A stretch of 64,000 bases of DNA from Paracoccaceae bacterium (GCA_024742455.1 JANSYL010000005.1:62001-126000), one strand, 5' to 3'. Numbered from the stretch's first letter, positions 49,756 through 58,579 are shown. Notes: generated by a model from the sequence alone, not told the origin. A program made the numbers and translations.

Positions 49756-50946
49756 TCAGCGGCTCAGCCGCATCATCCGGCTGTCATCGCCTTCATCGAG
49801 CACGATCAGGATCGACCCGTCCGCATCCACCGCGACGTCCCGAACCCGTCCGATGCCTTCGACCAGACGTTCCTCGCCCGTCACGGTGTCGCCGTCGATA
49901 TCCAGCCGCACCAGCGCGGCGGCCACCAGCCCCGAGGCCAGCAGATCACCCTGCCATTCGGCGAACATCTCGCCCTCGTAGAACACCATGCCGCCAGGGG
50001 CGATCACCGGGTCCCAGTAGTAGCGGGGTTCGATGAAATCGGGGGCATGGGCGGTGCGGCCGTCGCCCACCGAACTGCCGTTGTAATTCTCGCCATAGCT
50101 GGCGATGGGCCATCCGTAATTTCCGCCGGGTTCGATCAGGTTCAGCTCGTCGCCCCCCGCAGGCCCGTGTTCGATGGTCCAGAGCGCACCGGTGCCCGGC
50201 TGCGTGGCGATGCCCTGGACGTTGCGGTGGCCATAGCTCCACAGCGCGGATACCGCATTGGGCGTGTCGAGGAACGGGTTGCCCGGTGCGGCCTCGCCCC
50301 CGGGCGTGACGCGGACGACGCTGCCATAGGTTGCGGTGATGTCCTGCGCCATGTCACGGCCGATGAAACGTTCGCCGGTGGTGATGGCCAGCGTGCCGTC
50401 GGGCAGGGGTTCGATCCGGCTGCCGTAATGGGCCGGCGAGATCGAGGGGGGCGTTTGCGCGAAAATCTCGGTGACCTCGGACAGGCTGGCGTGATCGTCC
50501 GACAGCACCGCCCGGATCGCCGCCGTGACCGACCGGCCAAGGCCTACGGGTTTCGAAAAACTCAGGTAGATCACCCGCGTCTCGGCGAAATCGGGGTCGA
50601 GCGCCACATCCAGCAGCCCGCCCTGAGCCTGAGCGCGCACATCCGGCACGCCCGCGATGGGGCCCGACACGCTGCCGTCAATCGCAACATGGCGCAGGGC
50701 GCCGGGCCGTTCGGTCACCAGGTATCCGGCTGCGTCCGGCAAGACCGCGACGGCCCAGGGCGTCTCAAGCCCCTCGGCCACCTGTTCGACCACCAGATCG
50801 ATCCCGGACAGCTGTTCCGGCGCCTCGGTCTGTTCGGGAAAGGCGGGCACGGCATCCGGCACGTTGGGCGGGCCATCCTGAACCGGGGCCTGCGCCAGGG
50901 CGGGGCCCGCCAGAAGGGCGATCAGAACGGGGGTAAGGGCGCGCAT
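49756..50946 (-). CDS. PQQ-type soluble sugar dehydrogenase (YliI/Asd-like)
   Basis: Periplasmic protein of 396 residues: signal peptide (1-18, LLAGPALA|QA) and a six-bladed propeller of the soluble glucose/aldose dehydrogenase family. Markers are VAEGLETPWAVAVLPD, GGLLDVALDPDFAETRVIYLS, SRIEPLPDGTLAITTGERF, SYGHRNVQGIA, EHGPAGGDELNLIEPGGNYGWP and the GEMFAEWQGDLLASGL segment. The family oxidises aldose sugars using PQQ and calcium; the true substrate is not certain. Converges on the four-Cys protein with a shared terminator. Confidence 0.88.
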   Translation of the reverse strand: MRALTPVLIALLAGPALAQAPVQDGPPNVPDAVPAFPEQTEAPEQLSGIDLVVEQVAEGLETPWAVAVLPDAAGYLVTERPGALRHVAIDGSVSGPIAGVPDVRAQAQGGLLDVALDPDFAETRVIYLSFSKPVGLGRSVTAAIRAVLSDDHASLSEVTEIFAQTPPSISPAHYGSRIEPLPDGTLAITTGERFIGRDMAQDITATYGSVVRVTPGGEAAPGNPFLDTPNAVSALWSYGHRNVQGIATQPGTGALWTIEHGPAGGDELNLIEPGGNYGWPIASYGENYNGSSVGDGRTAHAPDFIEPRYYWDPVIAPGGMVFYEGEMFAEWQGDLLASGLVAAALVRLDIDGDTVTGEERLVEGIGRVRDVAVDADGSILIVLDEGDDSRMMRLSR

Positions 50947-50975
50947 CTTGGTCTCCTGCTTTTGGCGGCATCCGC

Positions 50976-51009
50976 AATAGAAATAGGCCGCCCCGGTGAC
51001 AGGGCGGCC
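50976..51009 (-). terminator. Likely terminator of the rpsF-rpsR-rplI operon
   Basis: On the minus strand the stem GGCCGCCC/GGGCGGCC (51009-51002 with 50993-50986) is followed by TATTTCTATT, a weak U-rich tail, about 37 bases after the rplI stop. Confidence 0.55.
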
Positions 51010-51045
51010 TCAAATTCTTGTCAGCGGCGCGACGGCGCCGACAGG

Positions 51046-51684
51046 TCAGTCGTCCTGAGACGTCGCGTCACCCTCGGGCGCATCCTCGGCTGCGCGCGGG
51101 GCCGGTGCATCGTCGTCTTCGTCCAGACCGGCGGCCCCGATATCGTCGAACAGTTCGGCGATCTCGAATTCGGCGGCGGCTTCTTCTTCGGCGGCCAGTT
51201 CCTGGATCGACTTGCCCGACGCCTGCAGCTCGGCCTCCTCAGGCGAGCGGGCGACGTTCAGCACGATCTCGACCTCGACCTCGGGGTGCAGCACGACCAG
51301 AACGGCATGCAGGCCAAGCTCCTTGATGGGCTTGGACATCTGCACCTGCTTGCGGTCGACGCTGACGCCATCGGCGGTTGCTGCGTCGGCGGCATCGCGC
51401 GTGGTGACCGAGCCGTAAAGCGCACCGGCATCCGAGGCCGAGCGGATGATGACGAACTGCTTGCCGTCAAGATCACGCGCCAGTTTCTCTGCCTCGGCCT
51501 TGGATTCCAGATTGCGCGCTTCCAGCTGCGCTTTCTGGTCTTCGAAGGCTTTCAGGTTCATCTCGTTGGCGCGCAGGGCCTTTTTCTGCGGCAACAGGAA
51601 ATTGCGCGCATAACCGTCCTTGACGGTGACGACCTCGCCCATCTGGCCAAGCTTGGCCACGCGTTCCAGAAGGATCACTTCCAT
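51046..51684 (-). CDS. rplI: 50S ribosomal protein L9
   Basis: Ribosomal protein of 212 residues, about 60 longer than E. coli L9. The N-terminal domain [19 protein letters not shown] with [16 protein letters not shown] is invariant, followed by the long connecting helix and the C-terminal domain. An extra acidic tail ([20 protein letters not shown]) is seen in related Rhodobacterales. Last gene of the rpsF-rpsR-rplI operon; 12 bases after rpsR. Confidence 0.96.
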   Translation of the reverse strand: MEVILLERVAKLGQMGEVVTVKDGYARNFLLPQKKALRANEMNLKAFEDQKAQLEARNLESKAEAEKLARDLDGKQFVIIRSASDAGALYGSVTTRDAADAATADGVSVDRKQVQMSKPIKELGLHAVLVVLHPEVEVEIVLNVARSPEEAELQASGKSIQELAAEEEAAAEFEIAELFDDIGAAGLDEDDDAPAPRAAEDAPEGDATSQDD

Positions 51685-51696
51685 GACAAGCTCTCC

Positions 51697-51924
51697 TTAC
51701 TTCACGGCGTAGGGCAGCAGGGCCAGGAACCGGGCGCGCTTGATCGCCTGGGCGAGCTTGCGCTGGTTCTTGGCACCGACGGCGGTGATACGGCTGGGCA
51801 CGATCTTGCCGCGCTCGGAAATGTAGCGCTGCAGAAGCCGGGTGTCCTTGTAGTCGATCTTGGGCGCGTTCTCGCCCTCGAACGGGTCGGACTTGCGGCG
51901 GCGGAAAAACGGTTTCGATGCCAT
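51697..51924 (-). CDS. rpsR: 30S ribosomal protein S18
   Basis: Basic protein of 75 residues. [20 protein letters not shown] and [20 protein letters not shown] with [20 protein letters not shown] are S18 family segments. It sits between rpsF and rplI in the standard bacterial order, 14 bases after rpsF. Confidence 0.97.
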   Translation of the reverse strand: MASKPFFRRRKSDPFEGENAPKIDYKDTRLLQRYISERGKIVPSRITAVGAKNQRKLAQAIKRARFLALLPYAVK

Positions 51925-51938
51925 GTGTGTGATCCTCC

Positions 51939-52307
51939 TCAGCGGCGTTCGCGGCGCTCGCCGCGGTCACCGCGATCGCGCTCGTCACGCTTTTGCATCT
52001 GCACCGAGGGGCCTTCCTCATGCGCATCGACCTTGATGGTCAGAACCCGCATCACGTCGTCATGCAGGCGCATCAGGCGCTCCATCTCCTGCACGGCTTC
52101 CGACGGGGCGTCGGTGCGCATGTAGGCATAATGACCCTTGCGGTTCTTGTTGATCTTGTAGGCCATCGTCTTGACACCCCAGTATTCGGTGTCGACGACC
52201 TTGCCGCCCTGATCGGTGAGGACGGTGCCGAAATGTTCAACCAGGCCTTCGGCTTGCGTGTTGGACAGGTCCTGACGCGCAATCATCACATGCTCGTAAA
52301 GCGGCAT
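51939..52307 (-). CDS. rpsF: 30S ribosomal protein S6
   Basis: Ribosomal protein of 122 residues: [15 protein letters not shown] at the start, [19 protein letters not shown] and [20 protein letters not shown] follow. A charged tail alternating Arg and Asp/Glu ([16 protein letters not shown]) is longer than usual. The ATG at 52307 has GGAGA upstream; the in-frame extension beyond it is not protein-like. First gene of the operon. Confidence 0.96.
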   Translation of the reverse strand: MPLYEHVMIARQDLSNTQAEGLVEHFGTVLTDQGGKVVDTEYWGVKTMAYKINKNRKGHYAYMRTDAPSEAVQEMERLMRLHDDVMRVLTIKVDAHEEGPSVQMQKRDERDRGDRGERRERR

Positions 52308-52575
52308 GCTGTCTCCAGTTCTGTTGCGGGCGCCTTTCAAAGGCCGGGCAAAATCTCCGCCACCCGGTCCACGAGGGAGTGCGCCGATCAAAGCTAGGGC
52401 GAAGAGCGGCCCGTATAGGCCGGGTCCGCGCGCCATGCAAGGGGGCGTGCAAGAGGGGGCGGGCGCCACGGAATCAGCCGCACTTGGCCGTATTTTCGGC
52501 ACTTTTGCGGCGCATCCCGACCCGGATGAATTGCGTCCGGCGTCCGTGGCGTCGGCACAGCCTGTGGGGCACCAG
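52308..52575. other. Divergent region between rpsF and the pilin-like gene
   Basis: About 268 bases that should hold the ribosomal-protein promoter (minus) and that of the pilin-like gene (plus). In-frame extensions of both genes cross it but do not look like protein. No promoter could be assigned. Confidence 0.4.
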
Positions 52576-54111
52576 ATGGCCTGGCTCGACCGACATATCC
52601 GCGACTTCGTCCGCCACGAGCTTGGCGTGGCGACGGTGGATTGGGTCGTGCTCTGCGCGGCGGCGACCAGTTGCGCGGTGGCCGCCTATAACATCATCAA
52701 TCCCGGCATGCACGGCTATACCGGTGACGTGCAGGACGAGCTGGAACAGCCCTATTTCGAAGCCTCCTGGACCGAGAACATGCAGATCCCGCCCGAGGAG
52801 ATCTGGCAGGAGGTGGCCTCGAACCAGCAGGGTGGCGGGTATACGTCCGGCGGCGGCGGCGACCCCGATCCGGGCGGCAATGGCGGTGGCACCCCGCAAC
52901 CCGATCCCACGCCTGACCCGCAACCCGATCCCACACCGGACCCGACGCCCGACCCCACGCCTGACCCGACACCCGACCCCACGCCGGACCCGGATCCGAC
53001 GCCCGACCCTACCCCTGACCCGACGCCCGATCCCACCCCGGATCCCGGTGGCGGCGCGTCAAACCCGCCGGTCAACCCCGGCCCCATCGCCGTGACCAAT
53101 CACAGTTTCGAGGCGACCGGCCATGCCAACGGCAACTGGTCCCCCGGTATTCCCGGCTGGGATATCGATGCCCATGCCAATGCCGATGCAGGTGATTACG
53201 ACCCCTCGCAGGGGTCGATTGATCATACCACGATGACCGGGTCGGACCTTGCCTATCTTTACCACAACGGCAACGGGCAGAGCACGGTCGCGATCTCGCA
53301 GACGGTTGACACGACCTATTCCGCCGACGGCATCTACGAATTCTCGGTCGATATCGGCGACGGCAATTACGGCGGCAGCGGCGATGAACCCTACGTGCTG
53401 AACATCTATGCGGGCGCGACCCTGATCGGGACCTATTCGGGCAGCACCGGAAACATCAACGCGCTGCGCACCGTCACGGTAACCTCGGACGTGTCTGACC
53501 CGTCGCTCAACGGCCAGCCCATCACCTTCGAAATCGTCAGCCCGGCCTCGGGCAACGGCGGCGATATCCTGGTCGACAATGTCCAGGGCACGGTCAGGTC
53601 CGCCAGCGGCAGCACCCCCGCCGTCCCGGGCGTCACCGACAGCCACGGCCGCCTGATCCCCGACGAACCCGTCGCGGGCTGCCCCAACAACACCGATTTC
53701 GGCGGCACCGAATACTGGCGCACCGGCGACCAGCTCGATGATCGCGACCTGCTGTTCGATGTCGATGTGGGCGGCGACGGCTTTACCCAGGTCTCCAGCT
53801 GTCCGGGCATTCCCGGCTGGGGCTATTTCAGCGCCAACCCGACCTTCACGCTGAACCTGTCGGGCATGAACGACATGGAAGAGCTTGAGATCGAAACCAA
53901 CGGCACAAGCTGCGACACCGTCCTGCTGATCCGCGACAGCGCGGGCAACTGGTATTTCGACGATGATGGCGGCCCCAACCTCGAATCGGAGATCAAGTTC
54001 GAGGAAGACGATTTCAACATGGCGCAGTTCAACGGTGTCGTGGATGTCTGGGTCGGCACCTACGGCGGCAACCAGTGCAGCTTCGAGATGGAAATCGACA
54101 CCGAGGACTGA
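52576..54111 (+). CDS. Pilin-like, multidomain secreted protein ending in the four-Cys domain
   Basis: Protein of 511 residues starting from ATG 52576. Residues 1-40 read like a Flp/TadE-type pilin stem: FVRHELGVATVDWVVLCAAA, with Glu15 and a hydrophobic helix, similar to short RFLRDExGAVTVDWVVL proteins of this group. Then come a spacer, a 52-residue run of Asp-Pro-Thr-Pro repeats (106-157), a beta-rich domain (about 170-345, NHSFEATG and PGIPGWDID, like carbohydrate-binding or choice-of-anchor modules), and one copy of the four-Cys domain (Cys369, 409, 446, 501; DVWVGTYGGNQC). Likely a surface-exposed adhesin-like protein. It reads away from the rpsF operon. Confidence 0.75.
   Translation: MAWLDRHIRDFVRHELGVATVDWVVLCAAATSCAVAAYNIINPGMHGYTGDVQDELEQPYFEASWTENMQIPPEEIWQEVASNQQGGGYTSGGGGDPDPGGNGGGTPQPDPTPDPQPDPTPDPTPDPTPDPTPDPTPDPDPTPDPTPDPTPDPTPDPGGGASNPPVNPGPIAVTNHSFEATGHANGNWSPGIPGWDIDAHANADAGDYDPSQGSIDHTTMTGSDLAYLYHNGNGQSTVAISQTVDTTYSADGIYEFSVDIGDGNYGGSGDEPYVLNIYAGATLIGTYSGSTGNINALRTVTVTSDVSDPSLNGQPITFEIVSPASGNGGDILVDNVQGTVRSASGSTPAVPGVTDSHGRLIPDEPVAGCPNNTDFGGTEYWRTGDQLDDRDLLFDVDVGGDGFTQVSSCPGIPGWGYFSANPTFTLNLSGMNDMEELEIETNGTSCDTVLLIRDSAGNWYFDDDGGPNLESEIKFEEDDFNMAQFNGVVDVWVGTYGGNQCSFEMEIDTED
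52891..53046 (+). repeat. Degenerate six-codon-scale tandem repeat coding Asp-Pro-Thr-Pro
   Basis: About twelve units of GAC/GAT-CCx-ACx-CCx code a rigid, negatively charged linker. Synonymous changes between units make long exact repeats short, so the run may be selected against slippage. Confidence 0.85.
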
Positions 54112-54219
54112 TGCCGCTGTGAATGGATGAACAGGGGCTGTGTGCGGGCAGGGGCTTGGCGCGGCGGGCCGCAACGCTTCTTTAACGGCTGTGTTCCGCA
54201 ACCCTACAGAGAGGTCCCG

Positions 54220-54819
54220 ATGACCCGCATGTTTTCCACCACCGCCGCGGCCGCGCTGACGGCGCTGGCCATCACCGCCCCCGCCCATGCCGACCCGGTG
54301 GCCTATGCCATTGATGCCAGCCACGCGCAGGCGATCTTTTCCTACAACCACCTGGGCATGTCGACGACCTTCGGCATGTTCTCGGGCTGGACCGGCGAGA
54401 TCCTGTTCGACGCCGATGATCCGGCATCCTCCTCCGTCACCGCGTCCATCCCGACACTGGCGATGTTCACCGGCTGGGAACAGCGCGACGGCCATTTCCA
54501 GAGCGATGATTTCTTCGGCACGACCGAGGACGACATGGTCACCTTCACCTCGACCAGCATCGAAGTGACCGGCGACAACACCGCCCTGATCACCGGCGAC
54601 CTGACGATCAACGACATCACGCAGGAAATCACGCTGGACACGGTGATGAATTTCTCGGGCGCCCATCCCGTGCCGCAGATGAACGGGGTGCCTGCGATAG
54701 GCTTTACCGGCACCACGCAGATCCTGCGGTCGGATTTCGGGGCCGGCATGCTGGCGCCCTTTGTCAGCGACGAGGTCGATGTGACCATCTCGCTGGAAGC
54801 GATGGCGCCTCAGGGCTGA
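54220..54819 (+). CDS. Periplasmic YceI family protein
   Basis: Exported lipocalin-like protein of 199 residues. A signal peptide (1-24, ITAPAHA|DP) precedes the YceI beta-barrel: AYAIDASHAQAIFSYNHLGM, FGMFSGWTGEILFDADDP, SDDFFGTTEDDMVTFTST, ALITGDLTINDITQEITL and GFTGTTQILRSDFG. YceI proteins bind polyisoprenoid quinones or lipids in the periplasm. AGAGAGG precedes the ATG at 54220. A second YceI domain is fused to a cytochrome b561 in the converging gene. Confidence 0.93.
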   Translation: MTRMFSTTAAAALTALAITAPAHADPVAYAIDASHAQAIFSYNHLGMSTTFGMFSGWTGEILFDADDPASSSVTASIPTLAMFTGWEQRDGHFQSDDFFGTTEDDMVTFTSTSIEVTGDNTALITGDLTINDITQEITLDTVMNFSGAHPVPQMNGVPAIGFTGTTQILRSDFGAGMLAPFVSDEVDVTISLEAMAPQG

Positions 54820-54840
54820 GCCGGCCACCAGAACAATGGA

Positions 54841-54875
54841 ATACGCCCGGTCACAGCGACTGGGCGTATTTTTTG
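54841..54875 (+). terminator. Rho-independent terminator after the YceI gene
   Basis: ATACGCCC/GGGCGTAT stem (54841-54848 with 54862-54869), 13-base loop and six T. It sits between two converging genes; the T-run serves the plus strand only. Confidence 0.8.
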
Positions 54876-54888
54876 TGCCCTGCGTCCG

Positions 54889-56127
54889 TTACTCGGCGCT
54901 GCGGGTCGCCGTAAGCGCGACATCGACGGTTACGGTGAACCCCACCGTTGCCTCATCCCGGTAGGTCGGCCCCATCGCGAAATCGCGCCGGTCGATCATC
55001 GCGGTGCCGGTTGCGGTGGCCGTGTCACCAACGATCACAAGGTCGAAGGGCAGGCGCAGGGGCACGGACTGGCCCACCATATCGAGCGTGCCGTCCACCA
55101 CGTAGCCCGTTTCGGTTGCGCGGATCGGGCCCGAGAAAGTGGCGGTGGCAAAGGCATCGGCGTTCAGGAAATCGGGGGCCAGCGCCTGCGTCGTGACCCC
55201 GCCAAGGCTGAGCGACGGGATCGCCACGGTGACGCTCACATCGCCATGCACGCCATCGGTGGCCCGTTCCTCGAAATCGATCGCGGCGGTCCAATCGGCG
55301 AACCGGCCGGTCACCGGCTGGTTAAGCTGCTGCACGGTGATCGCCAGCGTGCCGTCCTGCACCACCCATTGCGACGGCACGGCCTCCAGCGCCGGTTCGG
55401 CGGCGCGGGTCCGTTCGCCCGCAAGCCCCACGCCAAGACCGGCAGCCACGGCCATGCCCCAGACCGCAATAGCGGCAACAATGGGCGCGGCGTGGGTCTG
55501 TTTGGAAGGCAATTCATCGGGCAGGGCGCAATTGCCCGGCAGCATCCGTTTCAGCGTCGCGTCGCGGTCGATGACATGATGCTTTAGCGCCCCGCCGATA
55601 TGGGCCACGAGCGACAGGACCAGCACGATGTTGAACACCAGGTGCAGCCCGGCGAAGGCATCGGCGACAGGCTGGCTTTGCGGCACGAAAGGCAGGGTCT
55701 GACCGAACGGCCACCAGATCGGCGCGAACCCGGTGGACGCCGCGTGGTGGATCCACCCGGTCAGGGGCACCAGCACCAGCGCGCCATAAAGCGCGAAATG
55801 CACGGTTTCGGCGGCGAAGCTCTGCACCCGGCTGCCGGTGGGCAGCAGCGCCGGACGCGGCTGGATCAGCGCCCAGAGGATGCGCGCCAGCGCCACGGCA
55901 AAGGTCACCAGCCCAAGCGTCTTGTGCAGCGAAAACAGGTCCGCCTTCACCGCCAGCGCCTCGGACGTGTCATAGGGCCAGTATTGCGCCAGAATGCCCA
56001 GGGGGATCATCGTCAGGATCAGCAAGGCGGTCAGCCAGTGAAAGGTCTTGGCGACGGCCCCGAAGCGCGCCTCGGTATTGCCGAGATGCGCGGGGGCGGC
56101 AGGGGTCGGATAGGGCTGATCGGTCAT
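54889..56127 (-). CDS. Cytochrome b561-YceI fusion protein
   Basis: Membrane protein of 412 residues. The N-terminal half is a bacterial cytochrome b561 of four helices with heme-ligand histidines in AKTFHWLTALLILTM, LHKTLGLVTF, GALVLVPLTGWIHH and LHLVFNIVLVLSLVAHIGGALKHH. After a further helix (about 225-245) the C-terminus is a periplasmic YceI domain (WTAAIDFEERATDGVHG, DFLNADAFATATFSG, VVDGTLDMVGQSVPL, IDRRDFAMG). A quinone- or isoprenoid-binding domain attached to a quinol-oxidising cytochrome suggests redox exchange with a periplasmic lipid. ATG at 56127 chosen. Confidence 0.9.
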   Translation of the reverse strand: MTDQPYPTPAAPAHLGNTEARFGAVAKTFHWLTALLILTMIPLGILAQYWPYDTSEALAVKADLFSLHKTLGLVTFAVALARILWALIQPRPALLPTGSRVQSFAAETVHFALYGALVLVPLTGWIHHAASTGFAPIWWPFGQTLPFVPQSQPVADAFAGLHLVFNIVLVLSLVAHIGGALKHHVIDRDATLKRMLPGNCALPDELPSKQTHAAPIVAAIAVWGMAVAAGLGVGLAGERTRAAEPALEAVPSQWVVQDGTLAITVQQLNQPVTGRFADWTAAIDFEERATDGVHGDVSVTVAIPSLSLGGVTTQALAPDFLNADAFATATFSGPIRATETGYVVDGTLDMVGQSVPLRLPFDLVIVGDTATATGTAMIDRRDFAMGPTYRDEATVGFTVTVDVALTATRSAE

Positions 56128-56273
56128 GAGGGCCTCGGGCGGCGGGAACGGCGGTTGATCGACCAATTGGGCATGGACAGCATGGATTCAACGCACACGC
56201 CCTGTTCGCGATTGCGAAACCCGCGCCTCTGGGCTAGCCCGCTCGGACCTCAGAGCGTTGAAAGGACCCGCCA

Positions 56274-57215
56274 ATGACCCGCGCGTTCATCTTCCCCGGC
56301 CAGGGGGCCCAGACCATCGGCATGGGCCGCGATCTTGCCGAGGCCTATCCGGCGGCCCGCGCGGTGTTCGACGAGGTTGACGCCGCACTTGGCGAAAAAC
56401 TGTCCGCCCTGATCTGGGAGGGCGAACAGGATACCCTGACCCTGACCGCCAATGCACAGCCTGCGCTGATGGCGACGTCGCTGGCCGCGATGGCGGCGCT
56501 GAAGGCGGAAGGGGTCGAGGTGGGGGCCGCCTCCTACGTGGCCGGGCATTCGCTGGGCGAATATTCCGCGCTTGCCGCCGCAGGAAGCCTGACCATTGCC
56601 GATACCGCGCGGCTGCTGCGCATCAGGGGCGAGGCGATGCAGGCCGCGGTTCCGGTGGGTCAGGGCGCTATGGCCGCGATCCTTGGCCTTGGCTATGACG
56701 CCGTGGTCGCCGTCGCAGCGGAAGCGGCCGAAGGCGCGGTCTGCACCGCCGCCAATGACAATGATCCGGCACAGGTGGTGATCTCGGGCGAAAAGGCCGC
56801 CGTCGAACGCGCGGTCGAAATCGCTAAGCTGCAGGGGGCGAAACGCGCGCTGATGCTGCCGGTGTCCGCTCCGTTCCATTGCGCGCTGATGCAACCAGCG
56901 GCCGACGCGATGGCGGCGGCGCTGGCCGATGTCACCCTGAACGATCCCGCCGTGCCGCTGGTGGCCAACGTGACCGCCGGGGCGGTGACCAGCGCTGCCG
57001 ATATCCGGGCGCATCTGGTCACGCAGGTCACGGGCCGCGTCCGCTGGCGCGAAAGCGTGGGGTATATGGCGGCGCAAGCTGTGACCGAAACCTGGGAGAT
57101 CGGCGCGGGCAAGGCGCTGTCTGGCATGGTCAAGCGCATCGACCGCGCGATCGAGACCCGCAGCGTCGGCACCCCCGACGAGGTGCGCGCCGCCGCCGAA
57201 AGCCTGGCCGGCTGA
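56274..57215 (+). CDS. fabD: Malonyl-CoA-ACP transacylase
   Basis: Enzyme of 313 residues supplying malonyl-ACP. AFIFPGQGAQTIGMG opens the family; the serine is in VAGHSLGEYSALAA (Ser93), and VSAPFHCALMQPA contains the catalytic histidine. GAGKALSGMVKRI is the usual end. First of the fab group; the next gene starts within eight bases. Confidence 0.96.
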   Translation: MTRAFIFPGQGAQTIGMGRDLAEAYPAARAVFDEVDAALGEKLSALIWEGEQDTLTLTANAQPALMATSLAAMAALKAEGVEVGAASYVAGHSLGEYSALAAAGSLTIADTARLLRIRGEAMQAAVPVGQGAMAAILGLGYDAVVAVAAEAAEGAVCTAANDNDPAQVVISGEKAAVERAVEIAKLQGAKRALMLPVSAPFHCALMQPAADAMAAALADVTLNDPAVPLVANVTAGAVTSAADIRAHLVTQVTGRVRWRESVGYMAAQAVTETWEIGAGKALSGMVKRIDRAIETRSVGTPDEVRAAAESLAG

Positions 57216-57222
57216 GGCCGTG

Positions 57223-57807
57223 ATGCGGCGCGCGGCGATCATTCTTGGCGGTCTTGCGGCGCTTGGCGCGCTGACCGCCGTGCTGCTTTCGCTGATCAAT
57301 GACGGCGCGGCGCAGTTCGAGGTGGCCGGTGAGCGCATGGTGGTCGCGGGCAACCTGACCCTTCTGTCGACCGAACGGATCGAGGTTCTGGCCGAACAAC
57401 ACCCGGAAATCACCACCGTGACCCTGGGCGAGATCGACCCGGCATCGGACCCGCAGGCGATGATGGAAAAGGCCCTGCTGATCCGCAGTCTGGACCTGAA
57501 CACCGAGGTGGCACCCGGCGTCACCCTGTCGCCCGGGGCGGTCCTGCTTTATCTTGGCGGCGTGGAGCGGAGCCTGGCCGAGGGCGCGCGCCTGAGCGTC
57601 AGTGACTGGCAGACCCCGGTCGGCCCGGCCGCGTTGCTGGTCGCGGACCATCCCGCCCACCAGGAACGCCGCCGCCATATGGAAAGGCTTCTGGAGGATG
57701 CGGCGCTATACGACTTTTCCCTTGCCGCCGCCCCGGTCGGCGCGGCCCATATCTTGAGCGCGGATGAGATCGCGCGGTTCGGTTTGACGACAGGAGAGAC
57801 GAGATGA
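57223..57807 (+). CDS. Unknown protein inside the fab operon, ClpP-like in outline
   Basis: Protein of 194 residues between fabD and fabG. A single N-terminal transmembrane or signal helix (2-22) is followed by a soluble domain. VVAGNLTLLSTERIEVL, TVTLGEIDPASDPQAMMEKALLIRSL and LSPGAVLLYLGGVERSLAEG follow the strand order of COG3904-type periplasmic ClpP-like proteins. The nucleophile site that would read SACxL is instead SPGAVL, so activity is doubtful. The stop overlaps the fabG ATG as ATGA, so it is part of the operon. The start may be GTG 57220 or ATG 57223. Confidence 0.6.
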   Translation: MRRAAIILGGLAALGALTAVLLSLINDGAAQFEVAGERMVVAGNLTLLSTERIEVLAEQHPEITTVTLGEIDPASDPQAMMEKALLIRSLDLNTEVAPGVTLSPGAVLLYLGGVERSLAEGARLSVSDWQTPVGPAALLVADHPAHQERRRHMERLLEDAALYDFSLAAAPVGAAHILSADEIARFGLTTGETR

Positions 57808-58541
57808 GCGATTTGACCGGCAAAGCGGCCCTGGTGACCGGGGCCTCGGGCGGGATCGGCGCGGCAGTGGCCCGCATGTTGCACGCCCAGGGCGCGACCG
57901 TTGGCCTGTCGGGCACGCGGGTCGATCCGCTGCAGGCGCTGGCAGGTGAACTGGGCGACCGCGCCCATGTCCTGCCGTGCAACCTGTCGGATGCGGACGC
58001 CGTCGAGGCGCTGCCGAAACAGGCGGTCGAAGCGATGGGGTCACTCGATATCCTCGTCAACAATGCGGGCGTGACGCGCGACAACCTGTTCATGCGGATG
58101 TCGGACGAGGAATGGGCGCAGGTGATCGAGGTGAACCTGACCTCGACCATGCGGCTCTGCCGGGGGGTTCTGCGCGGCATGATGAAGGCCCGCTGGGGCC
58201 GAATCGTCAATGTTTCCAGCGTCGTGGGGGCCACCGGCAATCCGGGCCAGGGCAATTACGCGGCATCGAAGGCGGGGCTCGTGGGCATGTCCAAGAGCCT
58301 GGCCTACGAAGTGGCCAGCCGGGGCATCACCGTGAACTGCGTGGCCCCCGGTTTCATCGAGACGGCGATGACCGACAAGCTGACCGAGGATCAGAAATCG
58401 AAGATCCTTGCCCAGATCCCCGCCGGGCGCATGGGCACCGCCGACGAGATCGCCCATGCCGTGGCTTATCTCGCCAGCCCCGGCGCGGGCTATGTCACCG
58501 GCGCTACGCTGCATGTGAACGGCGGAATGGCGATGATTTGA
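57804..58541 (+). CDS. fabG: 3-oxoacyl-ACP reductase
   Basis: NADPH-dependent SDR of 245 residues for the first reduction in fatty acid elongation. TGASGGIG binds the cofactor (13-20), NNAGVTRDNLFMRM is FabG-specific, and the catalytic set is Ser139, Tyr152 and Lys156 (NYAASKAG). VTGATLHVNGGMAMI ends the protein. Start ATG overlaps the upstream stop. Confidence 0.97.
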   Translation: MSDLTGKAALVTGASGGIGAAVARMLHAQGATVGLSGTRVDPLQALAGELGDRAHVLPCNLSDADAVEALPKQAVEAMGSLDILVNNAGVTRDNLFMRMSDEEWAQVIEVNLTSTMRLCRGVLRGMMKARWGRIVNVSSVVGATGNPGQGNYAASKAGLVGMSKSLAYEVASRGITVNCVAPGFIETAMTDKLTEDQKSKILAQIPAGRMGTADEIAHAVAYLASPGAGYVTGATLHVNGGMAMI

Positions 58542-58579
58542 GCCGGGTTTCCCGCGCGCGTCTTGTCGTCCTTAGGCAG

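Noticed and set aside
52891-53046. CRISPR-like array suspected from the regular repeats
   Set aside because: The repeat is in frame inside a gene, with 6-12-base units and no spacers; it codes a Pro-rich linker.
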